Notes under the pieces: generated by a model
Database searches by the model: none
What the model was told of the DNA's origin: nothing
What the model saw: only the letters and a program-made list of their open reading frames with translations
Source of the DNA: VMEP01 sp964414265
Lineage (GTDB): Bacteria > Patescibacteriota > Minisyncoccia > Phycocordibacterales > VMEP01
Assembly (NCBI GenBank): GCA_964414265.1
Contig: CAYPVT010000020.1
Span: forward strand, 1 to 13,523
Direction of reading: 5' to 3'
Length of the DNA: 13,523 nucleotides
Shown: one piece after another, positions 1-6,720 of the stretch
How the letters are laid out: every line of letters starts with the position of its first letter
Position numbering within the stretch: position 1 is the first letter of the stretch
Made by a program: the position numbers and the translations under genes

Positions 1-1478
1 CTTCAGCGCTTAAAACTTTGGCCGACAAGGCTGGGGTGGAACTGCGCGCAGTTGATCCAAAACTTAAAAGTGAATATGAAAGGCTATACAGCGTACTTGA
101 GGAAGCAACGCGGTTTTTCGAGAATAGTTTGGGTGCTAATCCAAACGCAAAAGAATATCTTGCCAAGCGCGGACTTAATGTTGGAACAATCGCCGATTGG
201 CGTTTGGGTTATGCAGACACAAATTGGTCAACGCTATATGACGTTCTAAAAAGAAAAGGTTTTACCGATGAGGAAATTGAAAAAGCTGGGCTCTCTATAA
301 TGGGGAATCGCGGGTATTACGATCGTTTCCGTGGAAGAATTATGTTTCCACTTTCAAACACGATTGGTCGTGTTGTTGGGTTTTCTGGGAGACTTTTCGA
401 TGCCCCAAGTAAAGGAGAAGCGGCAAAATATGTTAATACTAGAGAGACTCCGCTTTATCACAAATCAAGTGTTTTGTATGGATACGACAAAGCAAAACGG
501 GCAATGCTTCAGAATAACACCGCTATTTTAGTTGAAGGACAGGTGGATTTGTTGATGGCTCACCAAGCTGGAACATTTAACACCGTTGCTCTTTCTGGGA
601 CAGCGCTTACCGCAGACCATCTTCAAATGATAAAGCGTTTTTCTGACAGTTTAATTGTTGCGCTTGATGGTGACGACGCAGGATTGAATGCATCCGAAAG
701 AGCTTTTCGCCTTGCAATCTCGCTTGGGATTGATGTGAAGGTCGCACGACTACCAAAAGATGTTGACCCCGCCGATTTAATCGCGAAAGATAAAGACGAG
801 TGGAATAAGGTTATTAAAGAGGCGCACCATATTGTTGATTTTGTTTTGAGTTCTATTCGCGAACGGAAACTAGACGAACCTGCTTTTAGGAGAGAAGTAG
901 GAAAGAGAGTAATTCCATATATCGCTGAAATTTCAAATAAAATTGATCAAGCGCATTTTGTCGGTAAGGTTGCAAACGAACTGAAGGTTGCTGAAGAACA
1001 TGTTTGGGAAGAAGTTAAAAAATTGCCAAACATGCCGGCTATCGAGGACGCAGTAAAAGGAATTGAAAAGCCAAATATATCGCGTCGTAATAAAATTCGT
1101 GCTACTATAGCCGGCATTACGTCGTGGCAAGAGGGAATAAAAAATCCACTAATCGACCCTAAAACATTAAGGGAAAGATACGATGCTCTTGCCCGCACCT
1201 ATGATTTGATGGAAATAGATCTTGTTCCTCCGGAAGAGAAGGAGAAGATGATTTTAGTTTTTGAAAATAATTATAATGATGAGAAAAAGTTAGGCCGAGA
1301 GGTTGATGAACTTTTTATTAATCTAGAATTAGATTGTCTGGAGGAAAAATTTGAGCGCACGATGAGGAAGTTAAAAGAAATGGAAGAGAAAGGGGAGATT
1401 GAAAAAACAGGAGAATTATTCAAAGAATGTCAGGAAATTTCAAAAAGTATAAATAATTTAAAAAACAGTCGACATTAA
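1..1478 (+). CDS. dnaG: DNA primase DnaG, 5'-truncated by the window edge
   Basis: Makes RNA primers for replication. The reading frame is open from base 3 with no stop before it, and the first residues (SALKTLADKAGVEL) match the segment just after the N-terminal zinc-binding domain of DnaG, so the true start lies upstream. The TTG at 18 is not a start. Numbering from that TTG, the RNA polymerase core includes the KYVNTRETPLYHKSSVLYG block (137-155). The Toprim domain has its catalytic Glu in VEGQVD (E173) and the metal-binding acidic cluster DGDDAG (217-222). A helical C-terminal region, presumably for helicase contact, fills residues 270-486. The Toprim motif reads EGQVD rather than the commoner EGYMD. 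The gene ends 15 bases before rpoD, the classic primase-sigma neighbourhood, and probably shares its transcript. Confidence 0.96.
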   Translation, partial: SALKTLADKAGVELRAVDPKLKSEYERLYSVLEEATRFFENSLGANPNAKEYLAKRGLNVGTIADWRLGYADTNWSTLYDVLKRKGFTDEEIEKAGLSIMGNRGYYDRFRGRIMFPLSNTIGRVVGFSGRLFDAPSKGEAAKYVNTRETPLYHKSSVLYGYDKAKRAMLQNNTAILVEGQVDLLMAHQAGTFNTVALSGTALTADHLQMIKRFSDSLIVALDGDDAGLNASERAFRLAISLGIDVKVARLPKDVDPADLIAKDKDEWNKVIKEAHHIVDFVLSSIRERKLDEPAFRREVGKRVIPYIAEISNKIDQAHFVGKVANELKVAEEHVWEEVKKLPNMPAIEDAVKGIEKPNISRRNKIRATIAGITSWQEGIKNPLIDPKTLRERYDALARTYDLMEIDLVPPEEKEKMILVFENNYNDEKKLGREVDELFINLELDCLEEKFERTMRKLKEMEEKGEIEKTGELFKECQEISKSINNLKNSRH

Positions 1479-1493
1479 AATAATTTAAAAAAT

Positions 1494-2771
1494 ATGGCAA
1501 AAACAAAAACAAAAGTAAAAACCAAAACAAAGGTAAAGGCGAAAAAACCAAAAGTAGCGGTTAAAAAAGTTAAGAAACCACTTAAGAAGAAGGTGGTTAA
1601 AAAAGCTACTCCAAAAAAGAAGGTCTCAATAAAGAAGCCAAAGGTAGCCAAAGTAAAAAAGCCGATTAAAGAGAAGAAACCAGCAAAGCCTGTTAAGAAA
1701 ACAAAACACGATCTTTTGGTTGATAAAGCGGATATTCTTATTGCTAAAGGAAAGAAGCGTGGCTTTATTACCTACGATGAAATTTTAAAAGAGTTTCCAA
1801 ACGTTGAGAATAATATTTTGTTTTTGGACGAACTTTATGAGCGTTTTGGCAGTGCTGGCATAGACGTTCTTGAAGGAGGAAATTTACTTGATATTGATGC
1901 AAAAGAGGTTTTAGAGAAAAGAGGTTATGGTCGTGAGTCATCGTCTTATGACGCAATACAAATGTATCTTAGAGAGATTGGACAATATCCACTTCTTTCT
2001 GCAAACGAAGAAAAAGAATATGCTCGACGTATTGAAAAGGGTGATAAAGAGGCAAGAGACTTACTTTGGAGGGCAAACTTAAGACTTGTTGTTTCTATTG
2101 CTAAAAAATTCGTTGGACGTAGTTCAGATTTAACACTTCTTGACCTTATTCAGGAAGGTAATCTTGGTTTACATAAGGCAGTTGATAAATTCGATTGGAC
2201 TAAAGGATTTAAATTCTCAACATATGCAACATGGTGGATTCGTCAGGCCATTACCCGTGCGCTCGCTGACCAATCAAGAACAATTCGTATTCCAGTTCAC
2301 ATGGTGGAAACGATTGCAAAATACAAACAAGTATCACGACGTTTGTCTCAAGATTTAGGACGTGACCCACTTCCGGAAGAAATCGCAACAGAAATGGGAA
2401 TTGATGTGGAAAAAATTCACATGATTGAAAACATCAACCAAGATACAGTTTCGCTTGAGAAGCCTATTGGTGATGATGAAGATAAATCAACTCTCGGAGA
2501 ATTCATCGCCGATGAAACTATTCTTTCGCCAGCGCAAGAATCTTCACGTCGTATTCTTTCCGATCAGGTTAAAGAAATTTTAGATGACCTTTCTCCAAAA
2601 GAGAGAAAAATTCTTGAAATGAGACACGGTCTTGTTGACGGGGTAATGCATACTCTTGAAGAAGTTGGTCAGGAGTTTGGGGTGACTCGCGAGCGTATTC
2701 GTCAGATTGAAGCTAAGGTACATGAAAAAATTCGCCAACACGAGAAGGCAGATAGATTACGTAACTATTAA
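1494..2771 (+). CDS. rpoD: Primary RNA polymerase sigma factor (RpoD, sigma-70 family)
   Basis: Housekeeping sigma factor that directs RNA polymerase to -10/-35 promoters such as those found elsewhere in this window. Residues 1-72 are an extreme Lys/Val/Pro/Ala tail; residues 71-130 look like a short region 1.1. Region 1.2 begins near 152 (SYDAIQMYLREIGQYPLL). Region 2 follows, with DLIQEGNLGLHKAVDKFD (217-234) and the promoter-melting and -10 recognition block FSTYATWWIRQAITRA (241-256). Region 3 follows, then region 4 with the -35 helix-turn-helix GVTRERIRQIEAK (396-408). The start is the only ATG before residue 157. No Shine-Dalgarno is visible; the 15 bases upstream are A/T only apart from the end of dnaG. 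The Lys-rich tail is much longer than usual for the family. Identity is secure; the function of the tail is unknown. Confidence 0.97.
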   Translation: MAKTKTKVKTKTKVKAKKPKVAVKKVKKPLKKKVVKKATPKKKVSIKKPKVAKVKKPIKEKKPAKPVKKTKHDLLVDKADILIAKGKKRGFITYDEILKEFPNVENNILFLDELYERFGSAGIDVLEGGNLLDIDAKEVLEKRGYGRESSSYDAIQMYLREIGQYPLLSANEEKEYARRIEKGDKEARDLLWRANLRLVVSIAKKFVGRSSDLTLLDLIQEGNLGLHKAVDKFDWTKGFKFSTYATWWIRQAITRALADQSRTIRIPVHMVETIAKYKQVSRRLSQDLGRDPLPEEIATEMGIDVEKIHMIENINQDTVSLEKPIGDDEDKSTLGEFIADETILSPAQESSRRILSDQVKEILDDLSPKERKILEMRHGLVDGVMHTLEEVGQEFGVTRERIRQIEAKVHEKIRQHEKADRLRNY

Positions 2772-2813
2772 AAGAAGTTTTTAGTTGTCAGTTTATAGCT
2801 TCTAGAAAACCCT

Positions 2814-2836
2814 ACTTGGAGGTTCAACCTCCAAGT
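2814..2836. repeat. Near-perfect palindrome (hairpin 1 after rpoD)
   Basis: Arms ACTTGGAGG and CCTCCAAGT are perfectly complementary around TTCAA, which itself can add two A-T pairs. No T-tract follows, so this is not a classic terminator. It is the first of three such hairpins in 180 bases. Confidence 0.75.
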
Positions 2837-2847
2837 TAACAAAGAGA

Positions 2848-2872
2848 AATATCAAGGGGACCCCTTGATATT
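2848..2872. repeat. Perfect 12-bp palindrome (hairpin 2 after rpoD)
   Basis: Arms AATATCAAGGGG and CCCCTTGATATT are exact complements around a single central A (in practice a small loop opens). It is not followed by a T-tract. Same architecture as the 2814 and 2966 hairpins but different sequence. Confidence 0.75.
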
Positions 2873-2903
2873 AAGATAATGGAGAAAGGATAGAAAAGAA
2901 TAG

Positions 2904-2935
2904 AAAAGCCCCGCGCGATGCGGGGCTTTTTGTTT
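2904..2935. terminator. Bidirectional rho-independent terminator between rpoD and the small minus-strand gene
   Basis: GC-rich stem GCCCCGC (2908-2914) / GCGGGGC (2920-2926) with a 5-base loop, preceded by AAAA and followed by TTTTTGTTT. It can end rpoD transcription on the plus strand and the convergent 2992-3234 gene on the minus strand. Confidence 0.9.
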
Positions 2936-2965
2936 GGTGGAAAGGGTTAGTCTTGCGACTCGAAT

Positions 2966-2990
2966 CCCACGAAGGTCGGACCTTCGTGGG
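2966..2990. repeat. 11-bp palindrome next to the stop codon of the minus-strand gene
   Basis: Arms CCCACGAAGGT and ACCTTCGTGGG flank CGG. It begins one base past the stop of the minus-strand gene, so it forms a 3'-end hairpin in that transcript, but no T-tract follows in either direction. Possible RNA 3'-end stabiliser upstream of the true terminator at 2904-2935. Confidence 0.7.
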
Positions 2991-2991
2991 G

Positions 2992-3234
2992 TTAGCCCTT
3001 GTATGACTCGGCGGCTTGCCGGAAGAACTTCTCACTGTTTTCAATGGTGAGCCCTTTTCCTGTCGACTTGGCGAATTCTTGCATGAAATTTGTCGCCCAA
3101 TCCATCCAGAATTTTGCCAGCTCTGCCTTGTCGCAGGTTGCAGGAACCTTTGCTTCCCGGGCGTCTTTATGTAAGAACGTCATGAAGTCTTCGTTGCCCT
3201 TAAGGGCGTCATCTTTGGTGGTGTCGGTGTGCAC
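2992..3234 (-). CDS. Small hypothetical protein (80 aa), divergent from sufB
   Basis: I do not recognise this protein. The open frame extends upstream into sufB, but the start is decided by a textbook ribosome binding site: GGAGG (3240-3244), five bases, then GTG at 3232-3234; no ATG occurs until residue 18. The predicted product is soluble, helical and charged, rich in Lys, Ala and Glu, with one cysteine (C34), a Trp/Phe-rich stretch KFWMDWATNFMQEF (41-54) and no signal peptide or membrane segment. Sampled G+C is about 48%, against about 38% in sufB. It has its own promoter overlapping that of sufB, and hairpins and a terminator downstream. A tidy transcription unit supports a real gene. Its position suggests, but does not show, a link to Suf regulation. 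Confidence 0.72.
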   Translation of the reverse strand: MHTDTTKDDALKGNEDFMTFLHKDAREAKVPATCDKAELAKFWMDWATNFMQEFAKSTGKGLTIENSEKFFRQAAESYKG

Positions 3235-3264
3235 TTTATCCTCCGCTGATTGTTTAAACCAAAT

Positions 3265-3293
3265 TTGCAACTGGCGTGATAATACAATATAAT
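3265..3293 (+). promoter_or_regulatory. sufB promoter, predicting a leaderless mRNA
   Basis: TTGCAA (3265-3270), 17-base spacer, then a consensus TATAAT (3288-3293). The expected start point, about 3300, falls two bases before the sufB ATG at 3302, leaving no room for a ribosome binding site. Confidence 0.75.
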
Positions 3294-3308
3294 TTGTCGC
3301 AATGTCAA
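3279..3308 (-). promoter_or_regulatory. Promoter of the small minus-strand gene, overlapping the sufB promoter and start codon
   Basis: On the minus strand: consensus TTGACA (3308-3303), 18-base spacer, TATTAT (3284-3279). Its -35 box lies in the first sufB codons and its spacer contains the sufB -10 box, so polymerase can hardly occupy both at once. Expected leader of about 38 bases up to the GTG at 3234. Confidence 0.7.
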
Positions 3309-4651
3309 TAGAGGAAAAATTAACTGAAAAGGGACTTTCTGAAGCGCTTGTGCGCCATATTTCGGAGAGCAAGAATGAGCCCGCTTGGATGCTAAAAAAG
3401 CGCCTAGAGGCTTTTTCTTTATGGAAAGAGACACTTATCCCAAATTGGGGGCCATCGCTATCAGGGCTCAATTTAGACGATCTTGTTTACTATGTTGACC
3501 CTTCTATTGAGGAAACTACCGACTGGAAAGAACTCCCTAAAGAAATAACTGATACTTTTGAAAAACTTGGAATTCCAAAAGCTGAACGTGAATATTTAGG
3601 TGGGGTTGGCGCTCAATATGATTCAGGTATTGTTTATCACAATCTTCAAAAATCACTTGCTGACAAGGGGGTTATTTTTGAGAATATGGATGTGGCAGTG
3701 CAAAAATATCCAGAGCTTGTTGAAAAATATTTTATGACCGATTGTGTGCCGTCTTCTGATCATAAATTCACCATGCTTCATGGGGCCGTTTGGAGTGGTG
3801 GCACTTTTATTTATGTTCCTAAAGGAGTAAAGGTTGGTTTGCCTTTACAGGCATATTTCAGAATGAATCGTCCTTCTGCTGGTCAGTTTGAACACACATT
3901 AATTATCGCCGACGAAGGTTCAGAGATTGAATACATCGAAGGGTGTTCCGCGCCACGATACACATCATCATCGCTTCATGCTGGCTGTGTGGAAGTTTTT
4001 GTGATGAAAGGAGCGAAAGTAAAATATTTAAGTATTGAAAATTGGTCACGCAACACATACAACCTAAACACCAAAAAGGCGATGGTTTATGAAGACGGGG
4101 AGATGCAGTGGGTTAATGGCAACATGGGTTCATGTGTGACGATGCTCTATCCATCATCTGTTCTTTTGGGGGCGAGAGCAAAAGCAGATAGCTTAGGAAT
4201 CGTGCTTGCGGGCGAGGGGCAGAATCAAGACACGGGGGCAAAAGCACTACATTTGGCGCCAGATACAGTTTCTACGATTCGCTCTAAATCAGTTTCTAAA
4301 GATGGTGGCATTTCTACTTATCGCGGGTTTGTGCAAATAGGGAAGCGGGCAACTGGCGCGGTGTCATCTGTTGTTTGTGATGCGTTAATTTTAGATGATA
4401 AATCAGTTTCAAATACATATCCATCAACGAAGAATGACAATAAAAGAGTTAATATTTCTCACGAGGCAAAGGTCGGGCGATTAGGGGATGATGAAGTATT
4501 TTATCTACGTTCACGTGGTTTTTCTGAAAGGGAAGCAGAACGCCTTATTGTTGGTGGGTTTTTGGAGCCCATCGTTAAGGCTATGCCACTTGAATACGCA
4601 ATCGAGCTTAACAAGTTGATTGAACTTGAAATGGAGGGAAGTGTTGGTTAG
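3302..4651 (+). CDS. sufB: Fe-S cluster assembly scaffold SufB
   Basis: Core scaffold of the SUF system; with SufC and SufD it forms the complex on which Fe-S clusters are built in the cytoplasm. Its 449 residues are close to the usual SufB length. The N-terminal region includes SGIVYHNLQKSLADKGVIF. The beta-helix core follows, with conserved TDCVPSSDHKFTMLHGAVWSGGTFIYVPKGV. In the C-terminal part, Cys359 (SVVCDALILDD) and Glu388 (SHEAKVGRLGDDEVFYLRSRG) are 29 residues apart, as are the functional Cys405 and Glu434 of E. coli SufB. The start is the ATG directly after a consensus promoter; there is no Shine-Dalgarno. It opens the suf locus but is split from sufD by a three-gene insert. No IscR- or SufR-like regulator is visible. 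Confidence 0.97.
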   Translation: MSIEEKLTEKGLSEALVRHISESKNEPAWMLKKRLEAFSLWKETLIPNWGPSLSGLNLDDLVYYVDPSIEETTDWKELPKEITDTFEKLGIPKAEREYLGGVGAQYDSGIVYHNLQKSLADKGVIFENMDVAVQKYPELVEKYFMTDCVPSSDHKFTMLHGAVWSGGTFIYVPKGVKVGLPLQAYFRMNRPSAGQFEHTLIIADEGSEIEYIEGCSAPRYTSSSLHAGCVEVFVMKGAKVKYLSIENWSRNTYNLNTKKAMVYEDGEMQWVNGNMGSCVTMLYPSSVLLGARAKADSLGIVLAGEGQNQDTGAKALHLAPDTVSTIRSKSVSKDGGISTYRGFVQIGKRATGAVSSVVCDALILDDKSVSNTYPSTKNDNKRVNISHEAKVGRLGDDEVFYLRSRGFSEREAERLIVGGFLEPIVKAMPLEYAIELNKLIELEMEGSVG

Positions 4652-4711
4652 TAAAAATGTCGTCATTTCGATTGTTAATTTTATTGATTAAGTAAGTAAA
4701 TGGGCGTAGGA

Positions 4712-4740
4712 TTAACAGTAGTTTTACTAGTTTTTTAAAT
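4712..4740 (+). promoter_or_regulatory. Possible promoter of the three-gene insert
   Basis: TTAACA (4712-4717), 17-base spacer, TTAAAT (4735-4740). The expected start point coincides with the ATG at 4746, again a leaderless arrangement. The boxes are imperfect and the region is A/T-rich, so this is tentative. Confidence 0.4.
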
Positions 4741-4745
4741 TATAA

Positions 4746-5198
4746 ATGGAAAAACAAAAAGTCTCCGAGCTCTTAAATAAAAGTATTTGTTGTTTTAAAG
4801 AAAAAGATTTATATTTATTAGAAGTTGATGTAAATGAAAGATCAATGACTCATAAATTTGCGGAGTATTTACAAGATGAGTTTAAAGAATGGAATGTTGA
4901 CTGTGAATATAATAGAGATGGTATTGATGACCCAAAAAGAATGATATGGTTCATTGGGGAAAATAGTATCAAACCAGATGATGATAACGCTAAAACAGTA
5001 TTCCCCGATATTATTATTCATAAAAGGGGACCATACGGTAAAAATTTAATTGTAATTGAGGCGAAAAAAGACACAAATAAACATGTTGGTAAAGATGATG
5101 AGAAACTAAAACATCTAAAAAGTAATTTTAAATATAAATACGCAATTTCGCTTATTTTTGAGACAGAAAGTAAAAATATTAAATTTAAATTTATATAG
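4746..5198 (+). CDS. PD-(D/E)XK nuclease-like protein
   Basis: A 150-residue protein with the signature of the restriction-endonuclease-like fold. ERSMTHKFAEYLQDEF (31-46) supplies an N-terminal helix with acidic residues. PDIIIHKRG (87-95), with Asp88, is followed by LIVIEAKK (101-108), giving the D-Xn-E-X-K active site (Asp88, Glu105, Lys107). The segment VDCEYNRDGIDDPKR between them resembles that of small uncharacterised nuclease-like proteins I recall from scattered bacterial genomes. The family includes restriction enzymes, repair nucleases and defence proteins; the substrate here cannot be read from sequence. The gene is markedly A+T-rich. It starts a tight cluster with the next two genes (3-base gap, then a 2-base gap) inserted between sufB and sufD, and no methyltransferase partner is present. 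Confidence 0.75.
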   Translation: MEKQKVSELLNKSICCFKEKDLYLLEVDVNERSMTHKFAEYLQDEFKEWNVDCEYNRDGIDDPKRMIWFIGENSIKPDDDNAKTVFPDIIIHKRGPYGKNLIVIEAKKDTNKHVGKDDEKLKHLKSNFKYKYAISLIFETESKNIKFKFI

Positions 5199-5201
5199 AA
5201 C

Positions 5202-5477
5202 ATGAGGAATAATCATCAAAACGAAACGATAATATTAATACTTCTTTTTGGGTTAATTCTTGTTGGCGGTTTTTGGCAGAATGCTGAGAGGGAGTTAAAA
5301 GAAGAAAGAAATATGTCTATTAAAGAACGCTTAGCTATTAATTACTGTGCGTCATTAAAATACAATAAAGAAACCAATGAAAAAGAATTCTCTTCTTGCA
5401 TAACCAACTTTATTATAAACAATAAACTTAATTCGCTTTGTGGTGGGTCCAAAGAGGCACTGAGTTTATTTTTATAG
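5202..5477 (+). CDS. Small single-pass membrane protein with three cysteines (hypothetical)
   Basis: A 91-residue protein I do not recognise. The N-terminus is a short polar stretch followed by a hydrophobic segment IILILLFGLILVGGFW (10-25), predicted to anchor it in the membrane with the charged rest probably outside. Cys49, Cys66 and Cys80 lie in that outer domain, in CxxxKxN...SSCI spacing that could form a disulphide. It starts three bases after the nuclease-like gene, with no Shine-Dalgarno, and ends just before the next membrane protein. The shared layout with the next gene (anchor plus spaced cysteines) suggests related roles. A DsbA-like enzyme encoded 4.5 kb away could oxidise it; that is inference. 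Confidence 0.6.
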   Translation: MRNNHQNETIILILLFGLILVGGFWQNAERELKEERNMSIKERLAINYCASLKYNKETNEKEFSSCITNFIINNKLNSLCGGSKEALSLFL

Positions 5478-5479
5478 GA

Positions 5480-5833
5480 ATGAAACTATATACAAAAATA
5501 CTAAAGGTTTTTTTGTTTTCGGTTGTTGTGATATTTACTATATTTTTTATATATAAGTGGAAGATTAATAAAACAGAAAAAGAATGTGTATTGTTTGCTA
5601 AAACAGAAGTTGTTAAGTCTTTGTTGTATGAAATACTTTATAATAAAAAATATGAAACACTTTCCGATGTTCAAAAACAAGAAATTGGAGAGAGTTTAAG
5701 TGAAAAAGTAAAAGAAAATATAGAAAAATTAAATACTTTTGTTACAGAAGATAAAGTTTATAAAAAATTTTATGACACCTGTTTAGCAGAAAAATGGTTT
5801 TATTATAGAAATATTTCTAATAATTTTTATTAA
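5480..5833 (+). CDS. Small single-pass membrane protein with two cysteines (hypothetical)
   Basis: A 117-residue protein of unknown function. The frame is open from 5438, but the ATG at 5480 is preferred: it follows the previous stop by two bases, has a short TAGGA in front, and directly begins a signal-anchor (MKLYTKILKV, then a hydrophobic stretch to residue 25). The rest is strongly charged and helical (KQEIGESLSEKVKENIEKLN, 66-85) with Cys36 and Cys101 flanking the helical region, suitable for one disulphide. Local G+C is extremely low (12 of 60 in the line beginning 5521). Last gene of the insert; no terminator is seen before sufD. Confidence 0.6.
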   Translation: MKLYTKILKVFLFSVVVIFTIFFIYKWKINKTEKECVLFAKTEVVKSLLYEILYNKKYETLSDVQKQEIGESLSEKVKENIEKLNTFVTEDKVYKKFYDTCLAEKWFYYRNISNNFY

Positions 5834-5887
5834 ATGTATATAAAAATATATTTTTACGGTTTGGTTTTTTGTTTTTTGTAGTACATA

Positions 5888-5916
5888 TTGAGTAAATGGT
5901 GTTTTTAGCGTAAGCT
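5888..5916 (+). promoter_or_regulatory. Weak candidate promoter for sufD
   Basis: TTGAGT (5888-5893), 17-base spacer, TAAGCT (5911-5916), with an expected start about 4 bases before the ATG at 5927. The -10 match is poor. Read-through from the upstream insert is an alternative. Confidence 0.3.
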
Positions 5917-5926
5917 ACGAAAATTG

Positions 5927-6595
5927 ATGGATATTTTAAATGAATACAAGAAGCTGGATGCTTTCAAATACGGACTCAAAATATCATCTCCTTTTTCGGA
6001 TGAGTTTTTGTCCATTGTCGCAAATGGTGGTGAGGTAATTGGAGTCGCGCCAAATGAAACGAAAAAACTAGAAAATAATTTATCTCAATCAAAACTTCTT
6101 ATTGTTTATGTTGGTGAAGGAGCGACCTTTGAATATGTTGAATCTTCTAAGGACCAGGTTGTTGGTAAAAACGACATTCATATTATTTTAGCCGGTCGTG
6201 GAGCTAAAGCTTCAATAACGAGCTCTTATGATTTAGTGGGCGAATCGGAGGTTGATGTATATCACAAGGTTTATCATGAAGCATCACACACTGTTTCTAA
6301 AATTGATGTGCGCGGAGTGCTTAAAGATAAAGCACATATAATTTATAGAAGCGATATCGCGATGGGTAAGGGTGTAGAGGCAAAAGGGGAGGAATCAGCT
6401 TCATTTTTGATTTTGTCTGAAGAGGCTCGCGTTGATGCGATTCCATCCCTTGATATTGAAAGCAGTGACGTTCGTTGTTCTCACTCACTTTCTATAAAAG
6501 ATATTTCTCGTGATGAACTGTTTTATCCGATGTCGCGCGGGCTTGATGAGGAAAATTCCTATAAACTTTTAGTGGATGGATTTTTAGAAATATAA
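5927..6595 (+). CDS. sufD: SufD-like Fe-S scaffold subunit, short form
   Basis: Partner of SufB and SufC in the scaffold complex. At 222 residues it is about half the length of E. coli SufD (423): the N-terminal helical domain and much of the beta-helix are missing, and only the core and C-terminal part remain. The family is recognisable from the C-terminus, where CSHSLSIKDISRDELFYPMSRG carries Cys184 and His186 in the place of E. coli Cys358 and His360, the latter needed for cluster assembly, and from ALLVDGFLE-type ending LLVDGFLEI. The ATG at 5927 is preferred to the TTG three bases earlier. No Shine-Dalgarno. It might have been called a second SufB/D-like protein, but the SufD-type histidine favours SufD. 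Confidence 0.85.
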   Translation: MDILNEYKKLDAFKYGLKISSPFSDEFLSIVANGGEVIGVAPNETKKLENNLSQSKLLIVYVGEGATFEYVESSKDQVVGKNDIHIILAGRGAKASITSSYDLVGESEVDVYHKVYHEASHTVSKIDVRGVLKDKAHIIYRSDIAMGKGVEAKGEESASFLILSEEARVDAIPSLDIESSDVRCSHSLSIKDISRDELFYPMSRGLDEENSYKLLVDGFLEI

Positions 6596-6613
6596 ATGGT
6601 ATTTACCATTTGA

Positions 6614-6674
6614 TTCAACATCGTTCGGATGCTGTGTACGAGATTACTCGTCCACGCACTCCTCTCTCGTTGAA
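6614..6674 (+). other. Structured 3' region of the sufD transcript or small RNA candidate
   Basis: Outer arms TTCAAC (6614-6619) and GTTGAA (6669-6674) enclose a stem built from GTG-T-ACGAG and CTCGT-C-CAC around an ATTA loop (6635-6654). It directly precedes the terminator at 6677-6702. It could be a 3'-UTR structure or a short independent RNA; no clear promoter of its own was found. Confidence 0.35.
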
Positions 6675-6676
6675 AT

Positions 6677-6702
6677 AAAAAGCCTCCCGAGGGAGGCTTT
6701 TT
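6677..6702. terminator. Bidirectional terminator after sufD
   Basis: AAAAA, stem GCCTCCC (6682-6688) / GGGAGGC (6691-6697) around GA, then TTTTT. It is symmetric, so it serves both sufD and the convergent minus-strand gene at 6721-6945. Confidence 0.9.
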
Positions 6703-6720
6703 CTTTGGCTGTGACAGCCT

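Noticed and set aside
2941..2990. tRNA T-arm-like string ACTCGAATCCCAC after rpoD
   Set aside because: No acceptor, anticodon or D arm can be folded around it; the bases belong to a palindrome.
2999..3292. 97-codon plus-strand frame antisense to the small minus-strand gene
   Set aside because: The minus strand has the promoter, ribosome binding site, and terminator; the plus frame has none and would run into the sufB promoter.
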